Source: Tetranychus cinnabarinus (taxonomy: Eukaryota > Arthropoda > Arachnida > Trombidiformes > Tetranychidae). From it: a stretch of 64,000 nucleotides of DNA. Of the stretch, positions 27,537 through 41,436 are shown piece by piece (within the stretch, counting starts at the first letter, position 1; each line of letters opens with the position of its first letter). The translations under genes were made by a program, and so were the position numbers. The notes under the pieces were generated by a model. That model worked only from the letters and a program-made list of their open reading frames with translations. It was not told where the DNA came from and searched no databases. The DNA lies in the NCBI GenBank assembly GCA_022266195.1, contig WHVY01000006.1, forward strand, positions 868,001 to 932,000, in the 5' to 3' direction.

Positions 27537-29448
27537 TGCTTGAACAAAATGAAAAAAAAATTAGTTTGTAATCGCTGGAAATAAAAAAAACTGATGAACA
27601 ACATAGAAAGTGAAAAGAAATGTTTCTTTTTTAATGGTTCATGGTTATTTAATCAGATTTATCAATTAATATTCATGATGCATTTTGGCTTACCTAGTTC
27701 AGTAAAGTTGAATAACAATTAATCAAACTTTTACTTTGGGCCGAGCCCAGACTGGAAAAGGGCTAAGCAGCTTAATTTTTTTCTTACCTCGAAATCAACT
27801 TTCTCTTTGTGTTTTACCTTTTTTTATCAATCAAATGTCAAGTTTTCCTTTCAACATTTTGTTCGAAAAACTTTTTCCTTGAAACTTTACAAAGTTTCAC
27901 ATAATGTTCAGCTCACACGTAAACAAGAGTGTTATCTGTTGAATGACCAGAAAAGATGAAACGGATCAAAAGGTAGAGGATAAGATAATGTCAAGGAGTG
28001 TCGACATTAAATTAAATCGAAAGATAAATAAATCGTTTTAACAAGACTTTCAATGTTTTCCTTTCGTTCTTACCTTTTTGTTTCATGCTCAAGTATTATT
28101 TATCCTCTTTATCATCCTCCATCTTTCATTGTTTACTCAACCTGCAACTGACCTTTTACAATATTTCAGTTTCTTGTTCAGGTCATCTTCATTTTTCTTG
28201 AACATATTTTCGCCATTCTTTTGTCTTTTAAACATTTTCTTCTCATCTCTGAACCTTATTGTTTTCTGATCCCAATCTTTACCCTCATCATCTTCCAATA
28301 AATAAATAACTTGCTTTTCCAATCTTTTACCAAAAGATGAACAAGAAAAAAAAAGAGAAAAGAAAACATCGAAAATGAAAATCTTGAAAAATCTGAAGTA
28401 GCTTACTTCAATCTTGTGTTTGTCTTTTCCTTGTTTTGTTTCATAAGTAATACACTTTACTCGCAAAAAGTTTAACATGTTCATGGAATGATTCAGGATA
28501 AACTTATTCACTCTCATCATTTCTTAATCAACAGTACTTAATCAATCAAATACAAAATGAAGATGAGAGAGAATTGAGAAAAAAATAGTTTTCTCATTTT
28601 TCTTCTCTTCTCATTATTCTGACTTTAATCAAGATATACTTGTGATACTCAAACATCGACACAATAGGAACAAGTTAAGATGATTAAGATGATATTAAAG
28701 TTGAAACTGGCAAGTTCAATTGAAATTTAAACATTCATAAGCTAATAAGTGGCTTTTGAGAGGCAAAATTCAAGCAAAAAGTGAACTCAAAATAAGCAAA
28801 ATATCATCTTGAAATTAACTCAAGTTAACTGTAAACATTGCATCTTTTTTATGAACTTTTTTTCTTTTGTAATTTATCACTGTATTTTTTGCTGTTTAAT
28901 CAAGGTAAACAATTGTGCCCACACAAAGTGATTTAACTTTTCAACCTTCATTCAATAAGTTCAATAGTCAAATGAGAGATTCAAATTTTGATAAGTTTTC
29001 GCATTTTATTAATAGAATCACATTTCTTGACATTTTCATTTTACTCCATTTATTAAAACTTTATTGCTGTTGATACATTAAAATGTAGAGATTTTTCCGT
29101 TTTCTCAACCTTTTCATTTCATTTTTATTACTCAAAATCTTGTACTTCTTCCTTGTTTTGTTGAGTCTGAGTTTAAATCATTTAAGGAGATTAATTGTTG
29201 CACAGTTAATTGCATCTTTTTAGTCAAAATTGTCCAAGAACAGGAATAGGAAAACTTTAGAGCAAAAAAGGATCATTTTGTTGATGGTATAATTTATCAA
29301 CAAAAGTATCGAGTTAACAGTTAGAAATGATGGCTGCAAATGGTCAAAAATTACTACCAATCGTAAGTCGTCACCATGAATAATTAGTTCTGGGAAATGG
29401 ATTTTGAAATTGTGGAACAAATTACGTTAAATTCTCTATTTCAAAAAG

Positions 29449-29729
29449 ACCTCTTTCTTGATTCAGGGGCTGGTAGTTCATGGCTGTTCTTAGGTGGTGG
29501 AGTGATTTGTCTGGTTAATTCCGATAACGAACGAGGCTCTAGCCTACTAAATCTCGCAGCTTACACTGTGGCACTCCCCTGTCAACCTGTGGGTGGTAGT
29601 ATGTCTTGATCGTTTCTGCTGTTGTTAGCCTACAGAATTGGCTAGGATAAGGATGCTGTAGCACTGAAAGGACTTCTTAGAGGGACAAGAAGTGCTCTTA
29701 GTTGCACGAAGCAGAGCAATAGTCTGAAC
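29449..29729 (+). pseudogene. 18S rRNA gene fragment (decayed), plus strand
   Basis: This is not protein coding. It matches the 3' third of nuclear small-subunit rRNA. It begins with CTCTTTCTTGATTCAG, then an altered form of the conserved TGGTGCATGGCCGTTCTTAG segment, then the near-universal GGTTAATTCCGATAACGAAC at 29513-29532. After a divergent expansion segment of about 120 bases comes CTTCTTAGAGGGACAAG at 29673-29689, and an altered form of ACGAGATTGAGCAATAACAG near 29705-29724. Conserved positions have changed (for example GAAGCAGAGCAATAGT for GAGATTGAGCAATAAC). The rest of the 18S gene is missing on both sides, so this is a truncated, non-functional copy. A 70-codon open frame running through it is fortuitous. 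Edges are approximate. Confidence 0.9.
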
Positions 29730-32700
29730 CTAAACTCAATATTTTAAACTGCTATTAGATCATATTTTTTTAATAATTAATAAAAAATCGCTATCATTAG
29801 AATCCAAACCAACCTTTGATATACTGGTAATATTCAAATTTGAATTTCACGTGTTTTGAGAGAAATCGATTTTCATATGTTACATACGCGATTAATTTAC
29901 ATGCAAAATCGATCAATCGCTTTATAAATCGGATCCACTGTTTTATTTGATTTCAATAAAGTTCAGTTTCAAATAATAATAAAAGTCAAAGGTAAATCTT
30001 GTTGAGGGTTTACTTTTCAAACCATAATTTGCTAATCAACGCAAAAATCAATAAATCATTTTATGCATTTCATTGAATAAGGGTTTGTTTGAATTACATT
30101 GAGCAACTATCTGATTATCGATCAGAAACGTTGATAAAAAAGGTATTTTTCAAAATGCTTTTCAAATTAAAACAAAATGGATTTTTCGTCCACAGAAAAG
30201 AGTTAAAATTTTAATATTTCAAAACTTATAACGATGCTGGTTAAATACGTTTTTCATGTTGATAGACAAAATATCTGTAGGCAAACATTATTTAACACTT
30301 GACTTGAATTTCGGTGATTAATTTGATTTTCTTGTTCATTTTATCAACAAGCAAGAAGTTGAAATCGAATGAAAAAAAGTAACTTTGATAATCTTGATAA
30401 ACCTTTTTTGGTTCATCATTTTCATTTGTATCATCTGAATTTTGAAAGAAACTATCATCATTAATATTAATATCATTTTATAATATACTCACAGCCTCAG
30501 GTTAATTGAGAAAAATGTTGAAAAAAGGAAGAAAAAAGTTCATCTTGTATGTTGAGTTTATTGACAAAGGATCGAGTTATATCATGATTAGATAATTGGA
30601 ATGAAACTCAACACATTATCGGATCAAAGGGGAAATCAATTTTGGGTTGCCTTCGTTTGGTGGACAACAATTATTCAAACAAGATTGGGACACATTTTCA
30701 TGGTAAACAGATGAGTCAGTTGAATATGATAAATTGATTGAAACGATTAGAAAAGGTAAAAATGGTGAAAGAATGAAAACTGATGATGATGATGCAAATG
30801 ATATCATCGGGAGAAAAATAACCCTGAAGGTTAATATTCTTCACCTTCATCTGTTCACCTTATTTTTGTTCTGCAGAAACTCGGTTCAGATAAGGTAAAC
30901 CTCAAGTACCGGGTGAGATAAGCTTCAGGGTAAGAATATTTTAAATCATCAATTCGCCTTCACCATCATTTACATTAAATTATTTTATGAACATTTTTCA
31001 ACTTTCTCTACATTCTCATTGCAATCATTTTCACCGGAAATTCACAAAAATTCCTAACGAAATCTGATTGATTACTCGGAATCTTCATCTCAACTCAATC
31101 CAACAAAAGTTCTGTCCATCAAAACTCAATTCCATTAGAATTACTTTTTTCTGAAAAAAATTCATTATCAAGCATATTCTCAGATCCATGAACTTCATGA
31201 CTTTTGTCGAAGATAAGTTGACGCTAAATAACTGATTATGAATATTGAAGTTGAGTTGGTCAAAAGATTCTTCCGTTTGGAAAATGAATCAAAAGTTGGA
31301 AATTGAAATGAATTAAATGATTAAATCGAAATTGAATTTTCTCAGAATCTTCAAAATCTTTCCAAGCTTTATAACTTTAAATATGCATATTAAACTGTAT
31401 TGAGTTTAATGTGTCAATCAAACTTTACGTCAAATCTAATAAACGTTCAATTCTGAACAATGTTTTTCTGGTGAGATTTGATAAATTCCAACGACTCTAT
31501 TTACCAACTAAAATGGATTTTCATTTAAAATGAATTTCTTTTTGCTGAACAACAGTAGTTGTGATTGAATAAAATGGATAAACATTGATAAATAAAAGGG
31601 TTAAATTGAATTACATATAAATGCTGGAACGTATGATTGATATTGTTCAATTCAAACAAAACTTGAACCATTCAATTGAATTTAAAGGAATAAAAGTAAA
31701 GAAATTTTTCAGTTTCCCAGTTTTCCAAAGCATGTGATTCCATGATCAAGTTTTACTGATGAATTGATTTTACAAGTTCTGAATGATAAACAGAAGAGAA
31801 TTGAATCAACCGTAAAGAGTATCTGTAAATGATCGACTGACCAAAGTCAATGATTACAGTTTAATTGATTAATCTCATCAAATGAATAATCATTACTAAG
31901 ATAATTACCTTTTCCATTTCAAGATTACCTTCAAGAAAACCAAAGGTAAACAAAAACCATTGTAAGTCATTGAGGTCAGTAAATAATATTATACGTTGGA
32001 ATCGAATTTCCAATAAAAAAGAATTCGATAAAAGAAAATGTTTTGTTTATTGAAGATTATTCCTTGATCACATTGACTGATTAACTTCAGACGATCATGA
32101 TGATTATTCATAATCAGCTAATAAAACATTGCTAATCTATACATACGATATCTGTACAATATACAAAATCAAAACCATAAAATTGTGATTGAATTGAAAG
32201 GATTCTAAAGAAAATTTTCACACTGTTTGAAAGCCATGATTGAATTACTTGTCCGAAGAAAAGTCACAGATAAATCGGCATTCAAGTTACTGAGAAATTC
32301 ACGTTTGAACAGGATGGGGGGAAATGCAGAATCCGTATTGCGAAGTATTGTGTTTGGGGAAAAACATTTCTGGTTATTGAGGTTGATGGTTTATTGTTGG
32401 ATTAGATTTTATGTAAAAATGTCTTTTGAGAAAAGAGTAAAAGTGAGATTTTTGTGAAAAATCTGGTGCTTCAACCGCTTGAAACCAAATGGACTTTTAG
32501 AACATAGGAAATAAAATCATTTATGGAATTGAAAACTTCTATGATCGAAGGTTCTTGATGAAATCGCTTTCAAAGTTGAAACTTCGATTACATTTTGTTC
32601 AGCTGTAGAACCACTTTTTTTAGTTTTTCTCATTGACGATGGTTTTGTCATTAAATCTTTGAATTTATCGTACTCGGTGGAAAGATGAGTCATGATCGCA

Positions 32701-35700
32701 GCATTCTCTAGTCAATTAATAAAAGTGAAAATCATTTACCTTTTGAACCGCTTAAGCAAATTGATCAATTTGATTTGAAAGTTATTCTTTCAAATCATTT
32801 AACTTGATGATTCTTAATTGATCAAGATAAACATGTAATTGATGATAAAGGTAAAGGCAATCATTCAACTATCACTTCACCCTTACCTTTCACTTGACAA
32901 CGAAAAGTTTATCAAATGAATCAAAAGTAAACTCAATAAGTCGCCAGTTAATCGGCTTACCTAGACCATCATCATCACCATAGTTTCATGAGACACTCTT
33001 ATCATGTTCATCTTTAAAGATTAATTAAATAATAATTCCAAAGCAACTTAGCATTTCAACTTCTCAACTTTTTCCTCATAAAAAAAGCAACAAGAAAAGT
33101 TTATCCAAAAGTTAATCTTGATAATAAAAAAAAGTTAACGACAATTAAGGTAAGCAAAAAAGTCAACTATCAATACCTTTAATCAACTCTAATTAGGTAA
33201 CACTCAATAAGCTAATGTTTAACGTTGAACGAATAAACTTTTTTCTCTATTTGGGTCGTCAATTTATTCATAGGTTTTGGAAATGGTTGAATCGTCAGGT
33301 TCGCCTGGAATTTTGGTTGATGTTTGTTGTTGATGATAATGATGATGAAGAGGAAGCGAAAGAGAAATGCTGTAATTAAAGGTTCTCATAATTTTGTTGA
33401 AACGACTTGCGATCCTCCGTCCATTTTAAATGATCTGTCATTCATAAAATAGGTTCACCTTATTTGTCCAGGTAACCAGGTAAAGAATGGAGGAAAATGA
33501 TGAGAAGATGCAAGATGAGGGAGAATAAAGCCTTTTCAATGATCATCATGTGAGGCCCTTTACTTCAATGGAAACTTGAAACATCATTGAGCTTTTGTTT
33601 TTACTGCTTCTCTCCAACTTGCTCAATGGCTTGACTTTTGCATGATAATGATTCAAGTCGCTAACGACTTTACCTAATTTGCGTTCTGAACGTCTTTCAC
33701 TTGTACATTTATTTTCATTCAACTTTCCTTTTCTTTCCTCCTCACCGTCTTCATTACTACATTGAATGTTCATTTCTTGAGTTTTGTCTTTGCAATAAAA
33801 AATGTTTTCAAGGGAACAACAAAAGTTGAAGAAATAAAAAAGTTTCAACTTAATGTTGATTACATGCTATTTACATTATCATTATCATTATTAGCAAGTT
33901 GAACCAAAGAAAAAGTCTTTCACATAAAAAAGGTTTTTACTTGAATGTTTGAAATTGTTGTTATTGGAACAAAGAATTTGATTAAATCTGAATTTTTGGA
34001 AAATGAAAAGTTCTAATGAACATTTCAAAATTTGTCATTAAACACTTTTGTTACCTTTGATTTGAACAATTAGCTTGAAAGGTTGCCTCTTAATAAATGT
34101 GTGAAAATGTGAGAAATGAGAAGAAAATGAAGAAACATTTTCTCCAGTTAATTGGCATTGGATTCTTACTGTGAAGGAGTTCACTTGGCTCTTCACAGAC
34201 GCACCAATTACTCAGCATGAATTCAGTGGCCTCAAGCTCAATCTTAATAATCCTTGGCTTTTTACTTGCAGATGAAGAGAAAGAAAAACACCTTTTTTCA
34301 TCTGTGAATTTTAAACCAAAGTTCTGATCAACTTTTCTTGCAAATATTATAATAATATTATTTAAATTTTCTCAGTTTAAGTCTGACATTTGTAACAGCA
34401 ACAATAATAAATTTCATTTAACAACACTAATTGGTTGCAATTAAAACATTTGACTTAAACACTAATTAATTTAAACACTAAATCAACTTGCAAATGTCAA
34501 GTTTCTTTGAGAAGAAAAAACCTTTTCTTTATTAAACCAATTCAATCTCAAAGTTGAGTCTTTCATGAGTAAATTGATTTCAATGAACATTTCACCATTT
34601 ATCATTCAAATTGGATAAAATATTAGTCAATCAATGTAAAGCCAAAAGACATTGTTTAATCATCGAACTCATAATCAATGATTAAGTTCAGCCGCTTGAC
34701 AACACGAAATCCAAGACATCATTTTTAGTTCCATTTAAAGACTTGAAACTTTGAATCACATAATCAATTGTCAGAAGTTGCTGAATAGTTTTCGTCTCTG
34801 ATTTTTCTCGAAGTTACGGACACTTCGAACATCAGAGAAAATCTCGACTTTCACAATGTGAATAATCGTTTTCAAATTCATCTCAATGTCCAGCGAAGAA
34901 CCAGAGACAACTTTGCACTTCTTCATTTCATATCCACTCTCGACTCCAAGAATAACCTTCAAACATTGACACTTTATTTCAAATGTTTGTTATTAAAACA
35001 ACTTTTTATTTGATCGCAAGATGTTGTCAAGAGTTTGCAGAACTGAGACTTTGACTAACGCTCGATACTTTAACTAGTGATTTGATGTTAAAAGGACAAA
35101 ATTTTCGATCGATGTCCATCAGTGGAATGAACTTCTTCCAGTATTTTCACGGATTCTGGTCCAATTTGACTGTAAGTTGAATAAAGATTAGACAGTTCTT
35201 TGGATTCACTGGAATTTTTAGTTGGTTCAATTGCTCTAAAAGGATGTTTATATAAATATTATAATGAAAGTTGACTGAATCCTGGATCATTATCATTACC
35301 ATTATCTCTCTTCATCTTTTCATTCCTATCATTATGCTATTAAAATGATGTTTAGTTTCATCTTTACTGGAGAAACAGTTCAATGTTAATCCTGGGTCCA
35401 GCTTTTCACCTTCTTGGGTCACTTTGGCTGTTAATGAAAAGCTTAATGTTGATAGAAGAAGGAATAATGTTAATAATAGTGATGATAATGAGAAACATGA
35501 TGATGAAGATAATGATGATACAAATTTCCGTTACAATTTTCATTCTTACTAAATTCATTGTCATTTCTCAGTTAATAAGATTCTGCCCTTGTTTATCATA
35601 AATTTTCAAAGTGTCTAATGATAACAAAATTTCATCATGTAACTAGTTATTAAAACACTGAAAAAGAGTTGAAACTGAATGGAGAAGGAAAAGAGAGAAA

Positions 35701-38700
35701 AAAATTGTTTCTTTTCTCAACCATTCTTTCATTATAATACAAGATAAGGTGAAACTTTTATGAACTTTTATCTCTCAATTGAAGTTGAAACGGCAAAAAA
35801 GTAGCTTTTAATTTCACATTAAAACTCTATTCTTTTTTATGCAACTTTAAATATTTTGATTTAAAAGTACAACTAAACTGTGACACCTTAATAAAGGTGA
35901 AAAAAGATCTTAATTAGGTTTCAAGTGATTAACTAAACAAGTTTATATTCAGTTAATATCTGACTTTAGCTCTTGTTAATTCACACAATTAGTTTAACAT
36001 TGTTTCCCTTCAATCTCTACTTAATTATCAAATTGGCCTCAACACTTAAACGTCAATTGCTTTCTTCAACATTAAAAATCGAAAATTGCATTTTGCGATT
36101 CTTTAATTTTCCATTCGAAATACAAACAGAAATGTTCAACATAAAGACATTCATTGAAATCATTTCGAAGTGTAAGGGGTCGACTCTTTGTCTCATTCAC
36201 AGTTCGTTATTAGCAATTGTTCCCTTAGCTTCTCCCTCACATTTTCCATTGTCTTTTCTTTTTCCTTTTTACACTTAAAAAGCATTTCGATTATTCTTGT
36301 GTTTATTCATCTTTATTATAATCGTTTAACCAACGAGAGCAATGCCCACAAATAGTTGCTCTAAGTTGTACTAATAAAAGTATTTCTCATCGAATGTTGA
36401 TTGTGATTAAACTTCTTAATAAAAAATTCTTAAGGCTCTAGGTCACTCACAGGTCGAGTAATAGCCGTTTAACATCGGTAAAGATAGCTGAAATGCCCTG
36501 TATTTAGGCGCTCCAACCATCACTTTGTGAACGGTAAAACCGCAACATCTCGTATCGCCTTGAGACACTTTCCTTGTACGATTGCATAAAGTTGCTAATC
36601 ATGAAAGTCTGAATAGTTACTTTTCTATTGCGATTTGTTTCAATAGACGAATCTAATGAAGACTCTTGGTGTGCAATAAAAAGTTCATGTTTCTGTTTCA
36701 ACATTTCACAAATAAAATGAACTTACAAATCACCAAAGAAAAGCATGCAAATTTTCTAGAAAAAAAGCGATAAAATACCGAAATCGAAAAGATGGCAGCT
36801 AATTGCGTTATATTTGTCTTCAACAAGGCCTAATGTACCGATGGTGACGAATGAAATCTCGATATCGATTTACCAGTTGTGAAGCTTCCCTCATAAGATC
36901 TATCACAATTTGTGTTACTTTCAGCCTTCACGTTCCGTAGGTACTCAGAGTTGACTATCATGAAAAATTGAAATTTTTCAAAATTCGATTGAAGTTTGTT
37001 CATTGAAAATGAAAAACATGTTAAAGTGCTTTAAGACGTTTGGAATGATGATTATCATGAAATTTACTAGAAACTGTTGAAGAAATGAATGTAAAGCGTG
37101 AAATTGAATTTGATCATTTTGATTCCAAATCATTAACCTAACAAGGAATCAGGAAGTGATAAAGTTGAACAAATATCAATAAAAGAAGAAGAAAAATTGG
37201 CGAAAAACAATTTATCCTAATGATTTTCCAGCGTAATCTCATCATTTGTAACACAAAAAGCCTCTCAATGTACATCATCTTAATCATTAGCATCATTTAC
37301 ATCTTCATCTTTTAACCTGCTCATCAATCCAACCTCATTATTATGCAAAAACAAAAAGCCAAATACAAAATTGGTCAACAATTGAATTACCGTAATGATA
37401 CTGAGAAGAGAACTGAACAGTTTCAGAATTACAGTGCGATTAATTTCTCTTTGATTAAGCTATAATTTAATTTTATAAACCCAACAATTTGTAAGGTAAT
37501 CCTTCAAATGTTGACCAGAAAAAAAAAGTTGAACCAAACTGTATCATGAAACACTCAATGAGCCTTCAATGTAAATGATGATAAAGATGTTGATGAAAGT
37601 AATCAATCATAATTTTGAGGGAAAAAAACATTCGAATTGAAAAGAAAAATTTTCTAATCACAGATTAAAATTCTTGCAGATTCTTAGCTAATCAATGATT
37701 ATCATGATTGTTTAAGTTGAAAACACTTAACATCATTTTCATGATCATCATGAGCAACATTGAAACGGTCAAAGTAAATGAAAAGTTTAATCGAAACTTT
37801 CATTAAACTTTTTTTCTCGTTCAAATGGATTGGTAATAAAGTTAGAAATAACGAGTTGAGAAAAAATGTTCATTTTTTTCGTTCTTCATTCCGTATTCCG
37901 AGCACATTCTTCTCTGCCCTTATTGTTCATGATAGTCATGATGAAACATTTGGAGAACTTTATTTCTGTCAAGAATAATCCTTTTTTGAGAACTTTTTCT
38001 CAGAGAGAAAAAAAGGAAAAGAAAAGCCAGATTGGGTGAAATTTTTCATTTACCCTGTTATCAGATGGACAGCAATTGAAACTGCGAATTCGTTTTGACA
38101 CAAATTGATAAAGAAATGCAACTTGATTGATATTTATCTCTTTATCACTTGTTCATTATTCCAATCCTTTACATGAAAGGTAAAGGTGAGATTAAGATGT
38201 TCCAATGATAATGAAACATTTTTTTGTTTTGTTTTTCACTTTTGTCTTGAATGTTCAACTGATAAACTTGAAACTCAAGGTAAAAGCCAAAAATGTTCAT
38301 TTTCAAGACTCACGATTCTGACCTCAACTGAACGGCAAAAGTTGTTCACCAAAGAAGAAAAATTGGAGAAAAAAAAGTAAAACAAAGTCAAGAATCAGAA
38401 GCACCTTTTGAACTGATTTCAAATCATTTTACAGATGCTATTTGATCATGTTGTGTTGAGAAATATTATCATGTTCATCAGGTTTTCACTGAACATTTAT
38501 CAACTTTTTTTCTCCTTTTCTTTACTAATTTTTTTCTTTTTTCATCTTCACAGCTTTCAGAATGGAAAACAAGTTTTTCTTTCGACTTTTTTTCTCCTCT
38601 TTTTTTTCTCTCTCCACAAATGAATCAATGTTCAGGATCAATGTGATTCCATCGAAACTGATTAAACATGATTGATACAATTGGTGTTAATGAGCCAAAG

Positions 38701-39862
38701 AAGAGGTTTCACATAAGAGAAAAAATGAATTCTTTTTCATATCATGAACCGGAATCAATTTCAGAATCAATTCTATTCTCAACTTGTACAAGTGAAAATC
38801 CAAGTGATGAAAAGAATTTTTTTTCGAATCATTTTCACAACTTTTCCTTCTCCATTCCATATTCAATAGAAATGGATGAAGATGAGAAAAAATGTTTACT
38901 GACAAACAAGATGAGAAAAAGAATGTCCATTGAAAAGAAAAAGATGTTTCATCACTTCATTCAGATGTCAATCACAATCTAACCTGAACATCTCACCTAT
39001 TGGAATGGAAAGAGAAGAAAAAAGAGAAAAGTTAAACCGATTTTCTGTGTCACTTTTACTTACGACTTATCCTTAGCAAGAAATTCTGGCAACATTTTTG
39101 TTCCATTCTACTTTAGATAAATGTCAAATTAAATCTTTTCAATTTTCATTATTCTGTTCATCACCTTATTGTGTGGCCGCAGTTTTGCCTCAACGTTTGA
39201 AAGGCACACTGCAAGCCACGAGACTGATTATCGATTGATGCCAGAAGATGAAGTGTAATCAATGAGAGAAGCAAAGATCTAAATTGGATTAAAAATGATT
39301 ACGATTAATCTCATCAGATTTGTTTTGGCTTTCGATTCACATGTTTCTACCTTTTAATGGATCGATAGACATGCACAGTTTAGTGATAATGTTTGCCCAC
39401 TTGTACAATAGGCATCACTCCCAGTTCATTGTGTTTGCCCTTTTTGTGTCAACTTGTTTACTTATCTTTCACTTGACGCGTGTTTTCATCCGTCATTTGA
39501 TCAAATGATATATTCATTTTAATCAAAGTGAATCGAACCAAATTTTCATTTTCTTTATTCAATTCAATGCATGAGCACAGTTCAAATGGTACACATCTTC
39601 GATTACATCCATGCTAAATGCGTCATCAATCAATTTCATTAATGATTCGGTATTTAATTTTCTGTGAATCACATTTCAATCTAAATTGAAGTCTCAATGA
39701 AAAGTCTATTATGATGGGAAAGATGCATGATTCAACTATTGTTATTAATGCAGACCATGGATGATGTCTGGATAGGTTCAGTCTCAACAAGCAACAGTTA
39801 TAGATGATCGAGTAATGCAAAATGTTTCGATACTCTTTCGACTTCGATTCTTTCAACTGATG
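29730..39862. other. gene-poor AT-rich stretch
   Basis: No conserved protein or RNA gene recognised. The region has scattered ATC and GAT microsatellite runs and short open frames without family resemblance. Slightly less AT-rich patches at about 36430-36560 and 36830-36960 were compared by eye with 18S, 28S, 5.8S, 5S and common snRNA sequences and did not match. Confidence 0.55.
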
Positions 39863-40222
39863 TTAGCTAAAATGTATTCGAAGAAGCATAAGAACAAACT
39901 TTTTCTTTCGAGTTAAGAGTTGGGATTTTGCAGGGACATAAAAACTGAGTCCATGTGTGCTATTAATACACTTTCCTAATTGACAGTTTTTGAGAAAATC
40001 AAGTTCTTTGAAATCTTCTTTTGTACAGTTCTGTGAGATTTTTTCATCAAACTCATTTTTCTGGTGTAACTTTGATGCTAAATTTAGCTCTAATGGCCAG
40101 CCAGAAAATGCATTTGTTTTGAGAAATTTTTTGTTTCTGTACAACAGGTCACTTCGATTTTTGACAAAACCTAGAAAGGACAAAGCGATGGCAATAGTAA
40201 AGAGATGAAACTTATGTTTCAT
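39863..40222 (-). CDS. candidate small secreted protein (or its first exon)
   Basis: A 119-codon frame starting with ATG. The first ~22 residues (MKHKFHLFTIAIALSFLGFV) look like a signal peptide: basic start, hydrophobic core, small residues before the presumed cleavage. The mature part is charged, with three cysteines in a C-x13-C-x4-C arrangement at about 66, 80 and 85 and possible N-glycosylation sites NCT and NST. After about residue 105 the frame becomes basic and hydrophobic (LLTRKKKFVLMLL), which could be read-through into an intron: a GTTTGT donor-like site occurs near there. A Cys-containing frame continues further along the minus strand (39626-39856) and might hold a second exon. 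No family recognised. A 72-codon frame runs antisense on the plus strand. It could be chance in AT-rich DNA. Confidence 0.3.
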   Translation of the reverse strand: MKHKFHLFTIAIALSFLGFVKNRSDLLYRNKKFLKTNAFSGWPLELNLASKLHQKNEFDEKISQNCTKEDFKELDFLKNCQLGKCINSTHGLSFYVPAKSQLLTRKKKFVLMLLRIHFS

Positions 40223-41146
40223 CGATGGAAATGGTTGGTCAATACCAACTGTTGAACACTTTTTTTCAATTTATCGACACTTGATCTTGGTCATTGACCT
40301 GCGGGTGATAAGACGAGTAAAAATGCAACTTGGAAAATTTGAAGTCTCAGGTAATTCCATCAATGGATTTTTCAGCTTCTCAGCGAAAAGTTTATTCATT
40401 CAATTAACTTGTGGGAATTCACTTCTGCCCAATTCAATTAAATCTTTAGTATATCACATAATTAAAGCAACAACTTGTTAATCGTGAAAGTTTCCAACCT
40501 TTCAACATATTCAATGAAAAGTCATTTTTGATGAGAAAAAATGACTAATTAAACCATCTTGTTGCGTTGTACATTTTTGATGAAGTTGATTCTGGAGATT
40601 CCCTTGAAATGTACAATAGTTTACACGAAACTGTTTCGTGGGTTGATTTGAAAGTTTTTTCATTCCCTTTACATGATGAACACATTAACAAATTTAACTT
40701 AAATTAACCATCTCTTAAAGAATCGAGAATCAATAATCAAGCTCATTTGCTTGATAAACATATGCAAAATTAACGATTCATTCATTTTTACATAAACCAA
40801 TTAACTTTATCAGTATAAGGTGTAACAATTTAATATCAATAATTATCAAACAATATGAATAAATAATGAGAATAGGTTAACCATAAAAGTTGATTATTGA
40901 TTCAGAATCAAGGTAATGGCAACACCTTGATTATCAAAGTCTTTATAAGTCAAATAAATCATTTCACAAATTGGAATCAATTATCGAATAATGAAATCTT
41001 TCGAAATCAATTAAACAACTAAACTATTTATCATAATGATGAGAATAATGTTATCCACCAGTTTAATGGTACAAGTGATTACAATCAAATCAACTTTAGT
41101 CGTTTCGTTATCACCTTTAATCAATAAACTCATCAGCTTATCTCAA
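40223..41146. other. no gene recognised
   Basis: Ordinary AT-rich sequence between the candidate secreted protein and the tandem duplication. It contains one 66-codon plus-strand frame (40281-40481) with no recognisable domain, and nothing else I can support. Confidence 0.5.
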
Positions 41147-41400
41147 AAATAATGCAAAATAACCCAATGATTCAGTCAACTTTCATTTGGTTCAATTAGA
41201 AGATATTTTAATCCTTAAAATGAACTGAACAGTCATTATGAATCGCATCTATGATGAGATTAGTTCAAGTTTCATCAATTTGCTACAATGATAATGCAAA
41301 ATAACCCGATGATTCAACTTTGAGTTTCAATTACAAAGATTTTAATCTTTAAAATGAACCTCAAGTCAAAATGAATCACAACTATGAATAGACAATATTT
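41147..41400 (-). repeat. 142-base tandem duplication carrying the TTATTTTGCATTAT element
   Basis: Two copies start near 41147 and 41289. Both have, in order on the plus strand, ATAATGCAAAATAACCC (first base A in both), RATGATTC, a TTTTAATCYTTAAAATGAAC block and a variable tail containing ATGAATC. By eye they agree at roughly four of five positions over about 105 bases, with small gaps. The TTTTAAT..TTAAAA block is itself partly palindromic. Read on the minus strand, both contain the interspersed repeat core described at 24.97, 54.96 and 60.11 kb. Confidence 0.75.
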
Positions 41401-41436
41401 ACATTTTCATCCCTGTTATGCTTATCAAAGATCAAT

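Larger units (their letters stand above)
25001..29448. other. gene-poor stretch with telomere-like clusters
   Basis: Apart from the two CCTAA clusters at 27.0 and 27.5 kb I see only short low-complexity open frames. A pyrimidine-biased block lies at about 25890-26140. A 13-base palindrome, GCTAGAGTCTAGC, lies at 27233-27245. The 127-codon minus-strand frame at 28137-28520 is Lys/Phe-rich and antisense to another frame, and is not convincing. Confidence 0.55.

Noticed and set aside
28137..28520. 127-codon minus-strand frame, Lys- and Phe-rich
   Set aside because: An opposite-strand frame covers part of it, composition follows purine skew, and no motif is visible.
29397..29609. 70-codon plus-strand open frame with an apparently protein-like sequence
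   Set aside because: It runs through the 18S rRNA fragment; the conserved words are ribosomal and the frame is accidental.
36430..36560. Less AT-rich patch resembling a structured RNA or SINE
   Set aside because: No A/B box pair, no cloverleaf and no match to remembered rRNA or snRNA sequence.
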